This document shows, piece after piece, positions 55,406-64,000 of a DNA stretch of 64,000 bases. The stretch covers positions 95,016,609-95,080,608 of the forward strand of contig JARDYH010000003.1 in the NCBI GenBank assembly GCA_029215795.1. Reading direction: 5' to 3'. Source of the DNA: Anniella stebbinsi. Lineage: Eukaryota; Chordata; Lepidosauria; Squamata; Anniellidae. The stretch's first letter is position 1. Each line of letters begins with the position of its first letter. The notes under the pieces are model-generated. The model saw only the letters and a list, made by a program, of their open reading frames with translations, did no database searches and was not told where the DNA came from. Both the position numbers and the translations under genes were made by a program.

Positions 55406-56812
55406 TTGTGACATCACCTCAGCTCCTTGTATTTGACTAGACTGTTGTCTCAAAATACAATCTTTCTTCCAGTGTCCTGGCTTTTTACAAAGAAAACAAC
55501 ATCCCTTCTCACTTTCATCAACATTTCTCTCTCCTCCTCTCCATCCCCCTCTTGAAAATCCTCTTCCTCTTCTACCACGGCCCCTGCTGCGAGCGCTTCC
55601 AGCAAATCCTTCTGTGAGCGCTGCTGCCAAAATTTTCATATCTGCTTCTCCCTGCTTTTTCTTTTCCTTCTTCAATTTTTCCTGTCTTCCACAAAATACA
55701 TGATGCGCTGTAGCCAATACTTGCGCCACAGTATCTCCCTGCCAACCAGGTTTATGCTTCACAAAATACTCCTTAATATCTGGGGCTGCCTGATCTACAA
55801 AAATTCCAACCACCAAGGAAGCATTCGCTACTGCCTCAGGATCAATACCACCATACATGCGGAGACTACGGGAAAGGCGAACCAAATAGTCAGCTGGCAT
55901 TTCATCTTTATCTTGGAGCACCAATTTTACCTTTGACCAATTTACAGTTTTTTGTCCCATTCGTGTCAAAATAGTCTGGATCATAATTTGATATTGATGC
56001 ATCAGGGTTCGATCCATAGGAGTATTTGGGTCAGGCTGAAAAGTAGGATCTGGGTATGCATTTAGTGGACCACCAGCTCCCATTAAAGGAGCTCTATTCA
56101 ATTCCTCAGTTACCCTCCGCTTTAAATCAATCATTTCAGCCGGACTCAATAAGGATGTACATAATTGATGTAAATCACTTGGAGTGGAATGGTAAGTATT
56201 CATTATTGTCCCAAATTGACTCAAAAATCCTGCAGGATCCTCTGCTAATTTAGGTGTTGTAGTTGACCACAATACCAAATCTCTAGGTTTAAAAGGAGTA
56301 TGCACATATGTTGTAAAACTCTGTACTTGTGCTGGTACTGCTGGAATTGCAGGAGCTCCCCCTACTGCAGGAACTGCCGCAACTGCGGGTGCTGTTACTA
56401 CAGTTTGAACGTTACTCAACAATGGATAAAGTCCCTCCTGAGGAAGTGCACTTTCCTCTGGAGGGCAATAAGGAGGTGGGGGTGCAGTTGCAATAGAAAC
56501 TTTCTGATCAGTACTTTGAAAAAATACCTGAGAAGGCTTAATTTTAAAACCTACTGCAACATGGATCCAAACATACAAGTATTCTAAATGTCCAGGATAT
56601 GATACCTCTAAAACACCTTTTAAATTTCTCAGTATACCCTTTTCAAATGTTCCAATACGTGGCCAAATCTTTTCTCCCAATTCTGGCCATGTATCCACAC
56701 ATAATTTAATAAGTCGACTTTTCTTTAAATCAGATTTTCCCGGGAGAGTTTTCCATTTCTCCAGGACTACATCCAATGGAGATCCTTCCGGAATACTTGG
56801 TTTTCCTCCCAT
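55403..56812 (-). CDS. gag: Retroviral Gag polyprotein
   Basis: This 469-codon open frame encodes the virion structural precursor that assembles at the plasma membrane. The N terminus MGGKPS offers Gly 2 for myristoylation. The matrix-like part (1-105) is followed by a late-domain motif PPPPY at 111-115 and an Ala/Pro/Val-rich linker (about 135-165). The capsid part includes a stretch near 310-335 (QDKDEMPADYLVRLSRSLR) in the place of the major homology region. A basic Arg/Gly-rich patch (about 405-430) precedes one CCHC knuckle (C439, C442, H447, C452). It ends at a UGA after EVMSQ. The ATG lies 453 bp inside the 5' LTR edge, as expected for a leader of this size. No lesions are seen. Confidence 0.96.
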   Translation of the reverse strand: MGGKPSIPEGSPLDVVLEKWKTLPGKSDLKKSRLIKLCVDTWPELGEKIWPRIGTFEKGILRNLKGVLEVSYPGHLEYLYVWIHVAVGFKIKPSQVFFQSTDQKVSIATAPPPPYCPPEESALPQEGLYPLLSNVQTVVTAPAVAAVPAVGGAPAIPAVPAQVQSFTTYVHTPFKPRDLVLWSTTTPKLAEDPAGFLSQFGTIMNTYHSTPSDLHQLCTSLLSPAEMIDLKRRVTEELNRAPLMGAGGPLNAYPDPTFQPDPNTPMDRTLMHQYQIMIQTILTRMGQKTVNWSKVKLVLQDKDEMPADYLVRLSRSLRMYGGIDPEAVANASLVVGIFVDQAAPDIKEYFVKHKPGWQGDTVAQVLATAHHVFCGRQEKLKKEKKKQGEADMKILAAALTEGFAGSARSRGRGRRGRGFSRGGWRGGERNVDESEKGCCFLCKKPGHWKKDCILRQQSSQIQGAEVMSQ

Positions 56813-57245
56813 TTATTCCTTTTATTTATCTTCTCTCCAGTAATATTTGATTTCGTTGCAAAACTCAAACCAAATATTCTAGAAGATAATCAACCTGGTC
56901 TTCACTACCCGCAATATTTGTAGTTCAGTGTGTTTCCAAAACACATCTATTGAACTATTTCCCGGTCTTCACTACCCGCAATATCTTGGTTTTTGCTGCG
57001 TGTGTATCTTTCACCACCTCTTTATAAGCTTTCACCAAAATATCACCGAAGACCCCTTTAAAAATATTACCGAAGACCTTTTACCTGCTTTATATCCTTC
57101 GATCTTACATTCATTGAAGGGAATAGCCTTGGTTGATGACCGCCCGTCCTTCCCCAGACTGTAAGTTTCCCTTAGGTAAAAACTCACCTATGCCGGCAGG
57201 GCTTGTTCCAGTCTGAAAAAGGGCGCGATGATCATCTAGTTGGGC
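56813..57245 (-). promoter_or_regulatory. Proviral 5' leader with internal repeats
   Basis: This is the untranslated leader between PBS and gag. It contains a 21-bp direct repeat at 56897-56917 and 56964-56984 (GGTCTTCACTACCCGC core). A second repeat pair contains ACCGAAGACC, at about 57045-57055 and 57068-57078, with a third related word GAAGACC on the opposite strand inside the first pair. The leader is where a splice donor and packaging signal would lie; I cannot point to either exactly. Confidence 0.7.
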
Positions 57246-57263
57246 CTCCTGGCTGGCTCGCCA
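57246..57263 (-). other. Primer-binding site, tRNA-Arg type
   Basis: Two bases inside the 5' LTR the minus strand reads TGGCGAGCCAGCCAGGAG. It is complementary, over all 18 bases, to the 3' end of vertebrate tRNA-Arg(ACG) including CCA, as I recall that tRNA. Confidence 0.85.
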
Positions 57264-57265
57264 TT

Positions 57266-57762
57266 TGTGGTAAGAGTCTTGAAATCAGACTCATGTATTT
57301 CCGTGTCCCAACCGTCTCTATCCCAATCAGACGAAAGACACGTGTAAGATCGAAAACTTTAATTCTCCTTCTTGCAAGAAGTGACCATTTAGGAATCAAA
57401 ACCTAGAAATGGTACTGAATACATATTTTGATCAACCTTAAATAGAAAAATCTCACAAGGATACATGGATCTCTGCTCGGTTAAACAGTAATTGATTTCT
57501 GAATTATCTTGAATACACATAGGCTTCAAAGAATCTTCTTGATGTGGATTCAGTTAAGTCTTATCCTTAACTACGAGACGGAATACACAATCATTGTAAT
57601 CTTTGTCAGATAGCCTGTCTCTTAAGAAAACAGGGTTCACTGATGTGTCAGTTCCTGCTTTAACCTTTGTCCTTCTGCTTTTAGGAATGTAGCTACTTAT
57701 CAATTCCCCTACGTGCTTTAACTAGAGGCACGTATAAGGGAATTTTGAATTATCTTACAACA
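57266..57762 (-). repeat. 5' LTR of the provirus
   Basis: Same length and apparently the same sequence as 49665-50161. TATTTAAG at 57437-57444 would serve as the TATA box for proviral transcription, and ATTAAA at about 57358-57363 is the poly(A) signal equivalent. Confidence 0.97.
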
Positions 57763-57766
57763 ATAC

Positions 57767-59465
57767 TAGTAGCAGTAGTAATAATAATAATAGATGAGTA
57801 GTAGTAGTATACAGTTATGCCTTCTGCAAACAAGAAGATAGCTTTAATTCTGATGCATCCTGAGCACTAATTGAAACTGCAAGGGTATCTATCCTAATAA
57901 CCATGTAAAACTTGAAAATAAAATATTCAGTAAAGCCCACCCCAAGAGAACAAGGATTTCTGTTGCTCAATTCATATAGCCTGTGTGTTTCAATACATTG
58001 GCTTATATATCAGTGTTATATAAAACCTTCCAGTTTGGAATTTTACCACTTATCTCCCCCATCAATCCTATTGTGGCATTTTGGACTGGAAGAGAAATAA
58101 TGTTTATTTGAATTTAAAATATAATCTCATGTGGCTTTAATACTTCTGACATAGTTATTTCTCAGAAATGAATTTGTGCTTTATCAGCCCTCTTCTGCTT
58201 TCATCGCTGTAGCAGATTCAACTCATTCTTTTCTTGTAAACTACAAACAAACAAAACTAAGTAGATCAGAGTAAAAGAATTATGGATAACAGCAACAATG
58301 GCCACTCCTGATATGATGGAAAACTGATCTGAAAACCGTCCATTTTTTCCCCAAACGTCTCCCACAAATCTTTTCCCTCCTTTCTTTTTAAATCATGCAG
58401 AAATAAAAGAGTTGGATCTTTTTTTTTTTTAAAAAAAGCAAGCAACCATGCACACTCACCCACATTTTTTTTAAAAAAAACAGTGCCTGGGCTATTTAGT
58501 ATGGAATGTTTCATAAGGGTGATCAAAGTTGGTGCCCTGAAAAGGCTGTGGGAATGGAGGTCCCATGAAATCTTGTTTCAACCACTTTTATATTTGCTGT
58601 CTGAGGGATATCCTCCCCAAAAGAAGAAGGGCGTTACTTTGGCACGGAGTGTGCAGTAGATCCTTCACTTTTGTGAGCTTCGCTTGGAAAAGAGGAAGAC
58701 AGTTGCACCCTGAAGTTAGTGTTGGTGAAAGTGTTTATTGGTCATAGTTTTCTCTTTAGGAATGTCTCACACTGGCAGCTAGCAACAGCAGGAAGAAGTT
58801 GCTGAGAGAAAGCCAGAAGAGTGGAACTGTTTGCTTATAAGAAACCTTCCTATAGCACACTTAAGTCATCTTAGTATTTACAGTGAGGTTTTCATTACTT
58901 TCCCATAGTGCATCCATTAGGTGCCAATGAAAAGATGTAGCAAAAGGGCTGTAATTCTTTCAGAGAAGAGGCAAAACTCATCGCTGGAACCTGCTGGAAT
59001 GGGAGCTCAGTTTAACCCTTAGAGAAATCACCCAATCCAAAATGTAAAAGGAGAAGAATTGGGGCAGAAAGATGGAAGGCAGCCATTTACATGGTTTAAT
59101 AATAATTTCATTTATATCGTTTCCCCTGCCATCTGGCATCCCGATGGTTTAGAAAAGAGAATCATAAGCTTTGCAGGGCTGGTGCTTAAGAAAATAATAA
59201 AGCCACATGAAATTATTAAAGCATCACAAATGGGAAAAATGCTTAGGTATAAATATAGCCAAGGACATGGGAAACTGTGTCTTTGTAGAAAGCACGAAAT
59301 GGATTATGTCTACTTCATTAGATGACAATCACTTTAATGATACTTGTCTTTTAAAAAGTGAGAAGGAAAAGCTTTTATAGACTCAATTATTATGAAACAC
59401 ACAATAACTATCAGGCAAAGCAATCCTACGGTCCCCTGGAGAGCATCCCAGGAATCAGCTCTCCA
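57767..59465. other. No recognised feature
   Basis: After a short TAG/TAA-rich tract (57765-57810), I see no gene or element. A T-run joined to an A-run (58418-58438) is low complexity. Confidence 0.5.
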
Positions 59466-59800
59466 TCACACCAGTGATTTACTGCACACTCGCCCGCCTT
59501 GTATGTGTTTTTGCCGCAAGGTACTCGCATGACGTCATCCCTGTCCTGCTGTCATCGCTCCCCTTACATCCCTTGTTGCGAAGTATTTGGTGTGGAGAAA
59601 GTCAGAAATATCCCCACTCTTGCTTTTTCCTTTGTTGTGGCCGTGTTTGTTGATGAGGAAACGGGAGAGGGAGGGCAATTCTCCTCCTCCAGCACACAGG
59701 ATTCCCCCCTCTTCATCTTTCCCTGCTTGCCCTTCCTTTCCTGCCACCAAGAACAACCCCCCCCACCCCTAAGTGCCCATAAGTGAAAAGGGAGGCCCCA
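59466..59800 (-). mobile_element. Possible family C element
   Basis: CCAGTGATTTACTGCACACTCGCC at the left resembles the family C terminus at 40803 (ATGCTTTATTGCACACTGGCG). The rest is only loosely similar (GTTTGTTGATGAGG, CCTTTCCTGCCACC), and no right end is evident. Confidence 0.35.
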
Positions 59801-60289
59801 GTATGGCTACGATCGTGAAAGGGAAATGGATATCAAAACTGCAGGGTACATACAATTTTTTAAAAAAGTAGGTGTGATGGAGCTCATAGGATATGGTGGA
59901 TTCCAACTCCTGTGGCCCTAGGCACTGCTACAACCTCTGGAGTGGGAATCCAACATCAATCCGTTTCCCCTCTTGCAGCCATCACTGAAAGCTCTTGGTA
60001 GCTGCTCTTCTGAATTCACAACAGAGACCATGGAAGAACACGGGGAGGTCCAATGGGGTGGGAGGATGGAGAGGGCAGGGGAGAGAAGCATGAACCTACA
60101 GGATTCTACAGTCTCTCTGTCACCATCCGCACCAGTAAGCCTGCTAGGTGAGCTCAGAGGCTCATCTACCTTATTTTTTTAAGAGAGGGAGGAATGGGAG
60201 GAATCGTTCCTCATGCCCTGGCTGGGTTTTTTTCCCCCCTGGCAGGGCTTTGGATAGACAGAGGGCTCTGAGATTGGAGCCTTCCATCT
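59801..60289. other. No recognised feature
   Basis: No gene recognised. The sequence merges into an L2 3' end at the right. Confidence 0.5.
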
Positions 60290-60670
60290 AGCAACCATTT
60301 TAAGATCTTCAGAGGAGGGTCTTCTCTGGCTCCTTTTGCGGTGGGAAGTTGGTTGTATTGCTGCTGGGCAGAGGAACTTCTCTTTGGTGGTACTCCACCT
60401 CTGGAATATTCTTACTGCTGAAGCTCATCTGGTACCACTGCTGCCATCATTTCAGCACCAGGTTAAAAATGGACTTATTTGCCCAATCGTTTTAACGTGT
60501 TGTGCTGGCTTCTGTTTAGTTTGCTGTTTTGTTGTTTCTATGCTCCTTCTTTCATTTTATTGTGATGTTTCCTGGTTTTATTATATTATATTATATTATA
60601 TCGTTGGATATTATTTTAATGCATCCTGTGTACTTTCCTGATATCCTAGGATGAAAGGCAGGTAAAAAAA
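60290..60670 (+). mobile_element. L2 LINE 3' end
   Basis: The plus strand resembles the RT C terminus (..LEGLLWLLLRWEVGCIAAGQRNFSLVVLHLWNI as a degenerate ..RAFSVVAPxLWN.., then FQHQVKNGLICP). It then gives an L2 3' UTR with a TATTA repeat (60580-60602), ending in AGGATGAAAGGCAGGTAAAA. Confidence 0.7.
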
Positions 60671-61068
60671 TACTAGGGATGGCACAGGTGTTAATTTGTG
60701 GCTCAGGGCTTGGCTCCCTGCACTTGTGCAATGTGTCAGACAAGCCCATGGTTTCCTGCCACTGTCCACCAACCCCTAGTGCTCTCTTTGGAAAGGGTTG
60801 AAAGCATGAGGAGTTGACAGATAACAGGGCCTCCTGACCCAGCCACCTGTCCATCCCTCATGCTCTCCTTCCTTGCAAGGAGAGTGCAAGGGGTTGACAG
60901 GTGGCAGGAGTCCCATGCCACTCACCAAGGGTTGGTGGGCAACAACAGAGACTTCTGCGTGCCACCATTTTGCATAACAATGGCAGCTGGTGTTTTACAG
61001 AAATCTCATGGTATGAAAATGGCAGCTGTAATTTGTGTAATTGGCCCCTTTGTGGTTGCTGTTTACAT
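60671..61068. repeat. Unclassified repeat interrupted by a hAT element
   Basis: GGAGTTGACAG/GGGGTTGACAGGTGGCAGGAG words occur twice (60810 and 60890). The right part (GCCACCATTTTGCATAAC, ATGGCAGCTG) resembles 46515-46625. The hAT element at 61069 is inserted into it. Confidence 0.45.
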
Positions 61069-61929
61069 TAGGAATGTGCACGCCCGAAAATATCGTATTT
61101 TATCATCGGTATTTCAGACCAAAAAGATTATTGTCTCCGATAAAATCGTAGGTTAATCGTATCGTCTTCACGATAATTATTGGAAATCCGATATTTAATT
61201 TGCAGCCCCATTGTGCCCTATAGAGCTGAATTTGTTTTAGAAAAAATGCCTATAACTTCTGTATTTTCAAAGTTACAGGCTTGAAACTTGGTCACAATGC
61301 TTATGGGGTATGCCTAAGTATGTGTATGAAATTTGAGATCGATCTCTCCAACCCTTGATTTTATATGAATTTATTAAAGGTTGTTTAAGTTCTGACAGGT
61401 CAAAAGTTGCACGATCTTTCAAAAATTCATATAAAATACAGGGGTGGAGGGATTGATCTGACATTTGGCACATATGTGTAGCAACATGTGCTAGACATGT
61501 GTATGAAATTTGAGATTGATCCCTCCAATCCTCAATTTTATATGATTTTTTAAAAAGATCCTGCAACTTTTTGACAGGTCTGAATGAACGCACGTGGCAA
61601 GCTGTCATTCTGACCTGTCAGAACTTAAACGATCTTTAATAAATTCATATAAAATCGAGGGTTGGAGGGATCGATCTCAAATTTCATGCACTTACATAGG
61701 CATACCCCATAAGCACTGTGACCAAGTGTCAAGCCTCTAACTTTTAAAATTCATAAGTTATAGGTTTATTTATATGGTAGTCCGATAATCCGATATAATC
61801 AGGCTGAAAATTATTGGATTGGATATTTATCAGAGGTTTTTCTATCGTATCGTTATAATCAAACACATGCATGATAAAGATCATATTGTATCATTATCGT
61901 ACATTTTAATGATACAATACACATCCCTA
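61069..61929. mobile_element. Palindromic hAT-like element, family A (861 bp)
   Basis: It begins TAGGAATGTGCACGCCCGAA and ends ATACACATCCCTA. Flanks GTTTACAT and GTCTACAG agree at 6 of 8 positions. Its sequence is the reverse complement of the 11779-12640 copy with scattered differences, and its length differs by one base. Non-coding. Confidence 0.88.
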
Positions 61930-62698
61930 GTCTACAGAACATTAGATTTCTCGAAAACCTGGGCCATCATTGTTACACAGATGGCTGGCTAAGGGGATGT
62001 GTGGCCTCAGGGTGCTCCGCAGGCTGCCCAGCAGTGCATGGGGCAGCGAGGAGGTACAGACAGTAGTGGAGTCTCAGCAAGCACTCAGGGACATTGGATG
62101 GAGGTAAGTCTGTCCAATACTTTTAATAAATGAATGAAGATGAATAATGGTAGATGTGGGGGTCGGTTCTGGATCTGTCGTCCATTAACAGAAGGCTCCG
62201 AACATGGACGTTTCCTCTGATTGATTTGGGGGGATCCCCCATACCATGTCTCAGCCCATTCAGCTGGGTCCCACAATCTTCTATGTAGCATTTTCATGGG
62301 CTGTTGGGGCTACTGTGGGAAGGACAGGGACATCTGCTTCCATTAGTCCAGTTGCATGTATGGAAATCTGCATCCAACCCATGTTGTTTCTTTCTGAAGC
62401 ACTGACAAAAATTACCTGGCCTCCAACAACTTGCATCAGCCTCTGTTGCCCACCATGTATGTTAATTTTTTTAAAATGTAATGTATGTTTGTATGTTGAA
62501 TCTTTTTGGTCTTTTTATTACAATGCTTTCCTGTGGGTTCTTTTTCAACTGCTCTGAAATCACTTGGGAGGACAATTGACATGTTACCTTCCCATTTGAC
62601 CACTTGCAAATACATCAGAATTTATAAGCTATCATGCCATGTTATGGAACGGGTGTTAAAGTCAATTCTGTCTCTGATGCCTCCAATTACAAACTAAA
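61930..62698. other. No recognised feature
   Basis: No gene or element recognised. Confidence 0.5.
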
Positions 62699-62831
62699 GG
62701 GTTGGATCCAAATGGCATTAGTCACACATGAGTAATATCAAAATCAAATGGGACTTGGGTTAGACTTCATGACTAGCTTGTCCCATTGATTTCAATGAGA
62801 CTAAAGTGTGACCAACTTAGTCTAGAACTTA
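62699..62831. mobile_element. Short palindromic MITE
   Basis: Second copy of the type at 4297-4431: GTTGGATCCAAATGGCATTA at the left, an ATGGGACTTGGGTTAGACTT and CCCATTGATTTCAATG middle, and complementary GTGTGACCAACTTAG at the right. More degenerate than the first. Confidence 0.65.
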
Positions 62832-63359
62832 CAATGGACATGGTGAAGGATGGCTGAATTCACCCTAGCCAAGGTTGTGTGCCACTCGCCAGACCACAAG
62901 CAGCTGCCTGCCTGTGCTCACTGTATGTGGCAAGCAATTGGGTGGTCCACAGACACCTGACAAATGGTGCATGGCCATCTGATCCATTGCTGAACTGCCA
63001 TTTTGTGCCTGTAATCTTGGATAAGTGGCCTCTTTCTGGCTGCCATTTGCACAAATTGGCCTTTATGAGAAAGGTAGAGCCACAATTTTTATGAAAAATG
63101 GCACCTCGGTGAGGGATTAGTCGGCCATGTGCTTGCTTGACTTGACACATGCCAAGTCGTGCAAGAGTACAGATCCACAAACTGGCAACCAGTGATATCT
63201 CTCTGGGCCTCGAGCCCCAGCTGGATGCCTACACCATCCCTAGAAATGATTAGATACTAGATATGTTTAGAGAGGCCTTGCTTTGGAAATAATGAGAACT
63301 GTCAATAAGGTTTAAACTTTATTCTCTGTGTTGTTCAGTTTATTTTGGAGGAGGAAAAG
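62832..63359. other. No gene; weak similarity to other repeats
   Basis: CTGCCATTTGCACAAATTGG (63039-63058) recalls the short-period repeat at 46462-46660. Otherwise unrecognised. Confidence 0.45.
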
Positions 63360-64000
63360 TTGTTACAACCAATCTATTATCTTTGCGGAGCGAAGGATGA
63401 GAAATGAAGAGGCGACACAGAGTTGGGATTTAAACAAGGGCCACTTTATTTATTTACAAGAAAAGCAAGCAAAAGGGGGGAGGTAACCTAAGCGGGCATT
63501 TTGGTATGGCCAGCCAGGCCATTGCAGGGGTCGGGCGAGACATTCACAGCCTGGGAAGTGGCGCCTGCTTTTCGCCGCCCCCCGAGCTTCCCCAATCGGA
63601 GGTGGGGTGGCCTTCCAGTGTCGTCTCCCCTCGTGCCGCAGGGCTCCGAGTAGACGAGACGGGTTGGCCCCCAAAGGTAAGCCTTGTCCCCCCAACTGAT
63701 GCCACAGGGCTCTCAGTGATTGGCCACAGGTGTTACCAATCACTTGAATAGTGCCCGTGAATGCTCACCATTAAAAACATAACAGATGCCCGCTCCTACC
63801 GCCACAGGGGGAGACAAACCATTACTCAGTCTCCCCCTCCCCCTCCCCCCGGAAGCAGAACACTACGTAGCCCTTCCTGAATATCTGCTAAGAATAGATT
63901 GTTACCAGGCTGAGACAGGTGAACCCCGTCGCGCCTATACAGCTCCCTCCGAGAACGACAAATGTTAGGGTGTTGAATGCTAATGTCCCCATGCTGGGCC
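63360..64000 (-). mobile_element. LTR-like repeat, second copy, cut by window end
   Basis: Starting at TGTTACAACCAATCTATTAT it aligns with 34355 onward: AAGAGGCGACACAGAG against AAGAGACGACACAAAA, CAAGGGCCACTTTATT against CAGGGCCACATTTATT, and GTGTTACCAATCACTTGAAT against CTGTTACCACTTAACGG. On the minus strand the AATAAA signal lies at 63445-63450. The U3 side continues past the window. Confidence 0.6.

Larger units (their letters stand above)
49665..57762 (-). mobile_element. Class I endogenous retrovirus, complete provirus
   Basis: The 8098-bp provirus is oriented on the minus strand with order 5' LTR (57266-57762), PBS, leader, gag, pro-pol, env, polypurine tract, 3' LTR (49665-50161). The LTRs begin TG and end CA, are each 497 bp, and read identical when compared line by line. 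ATAC flanks both sides (49661-49664 and 57763-57766). Pol motifs, in-frame gag-pol with a stop between, and a single gag zinc knuckle place it with gamma/epsilon-like (class I) elements. Gag and most of pol are open, pol has one frameshift, and env is clearly broken. Identical LTRs mean that it inserted recently. Confidence 0.98.

Overview
The window looks like vertebrate, most likely squamate reptile (lizard or snake), non-coding DNA. The evidence is the mix of young L1, L2 and CR1 LINE pieces, many short hAT-type DNA transposons with 8-bp target duplications, abundant microsatellites and a class I endogenous retrovirus. I found no host protein-coding exon, tRNA or rRNA that I could support. 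Every long open reading frame that reads as protein belongs to a mobile element.

Layout. 1-2165 holds two back-to-back LINE fragments on the minus strand (L2-like endonuclease/RT, then CR1 RT). 2930-5370 holds hAT-like palindromic elements, a palindromic MITE and an L2 3' end. 5809-11500 is a full-length L1 on the minus strand with a perfect 19-bp target duplication, an open ORF1 and a broken ORF2. 11779-27690 is old sequence with hAT elements (11779-12640; a 1.8-kb GC-rich palindrome at 20888-22711; a tandem dimer at 24594-25159), L2 tails and microsatellites. 27691-30808 is a segment bounded by hAT-like termini that contains about 12.5 copies of a ~100-bp hairpin-bearing minisatellite. 31556-49600 is dense with MITEs, fold-back elements, one probable solo LTR (34355-35189) and L2 tails. 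57767-64000 is more of the same, ending in a second copy of the LTR-like repeat that runs off the window.

The most notable object is the provirus at 49665-57762 (minus strand, 8098 bp). Its two 497-bp LTRs appear identical base for base, and it is flanked by a 4-bp ATAC duplication. It has an 18-nt primer-binding site matching tRNA-Arg, an open gag with an N-terminal glycine, a PPPPY late motif and one zinc knuckle, and a gag-pro-pol arrangement in one frame separated by a single UGA. The pol ORF carries all catalytic residues of protease, RT, RNase H and integrase up to a frameshift in an 11-base homopolymer near the integrase C terminus. The env is short, carries two in-frame stops and a frameshift, and has a transmembrane subunit whose cysteine-flanked internal hydrophobic loop differs from the usual gammaretroviral plan. 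Identical LTRs next to a decayed env suggest recent copying without a functional envelope of its own.

Second in interest is a set of palindromic hAT elements that share termini but have different GC-rich cores, with the central palindrome GGGTGATGTCRTCACCC recurring in two of them.
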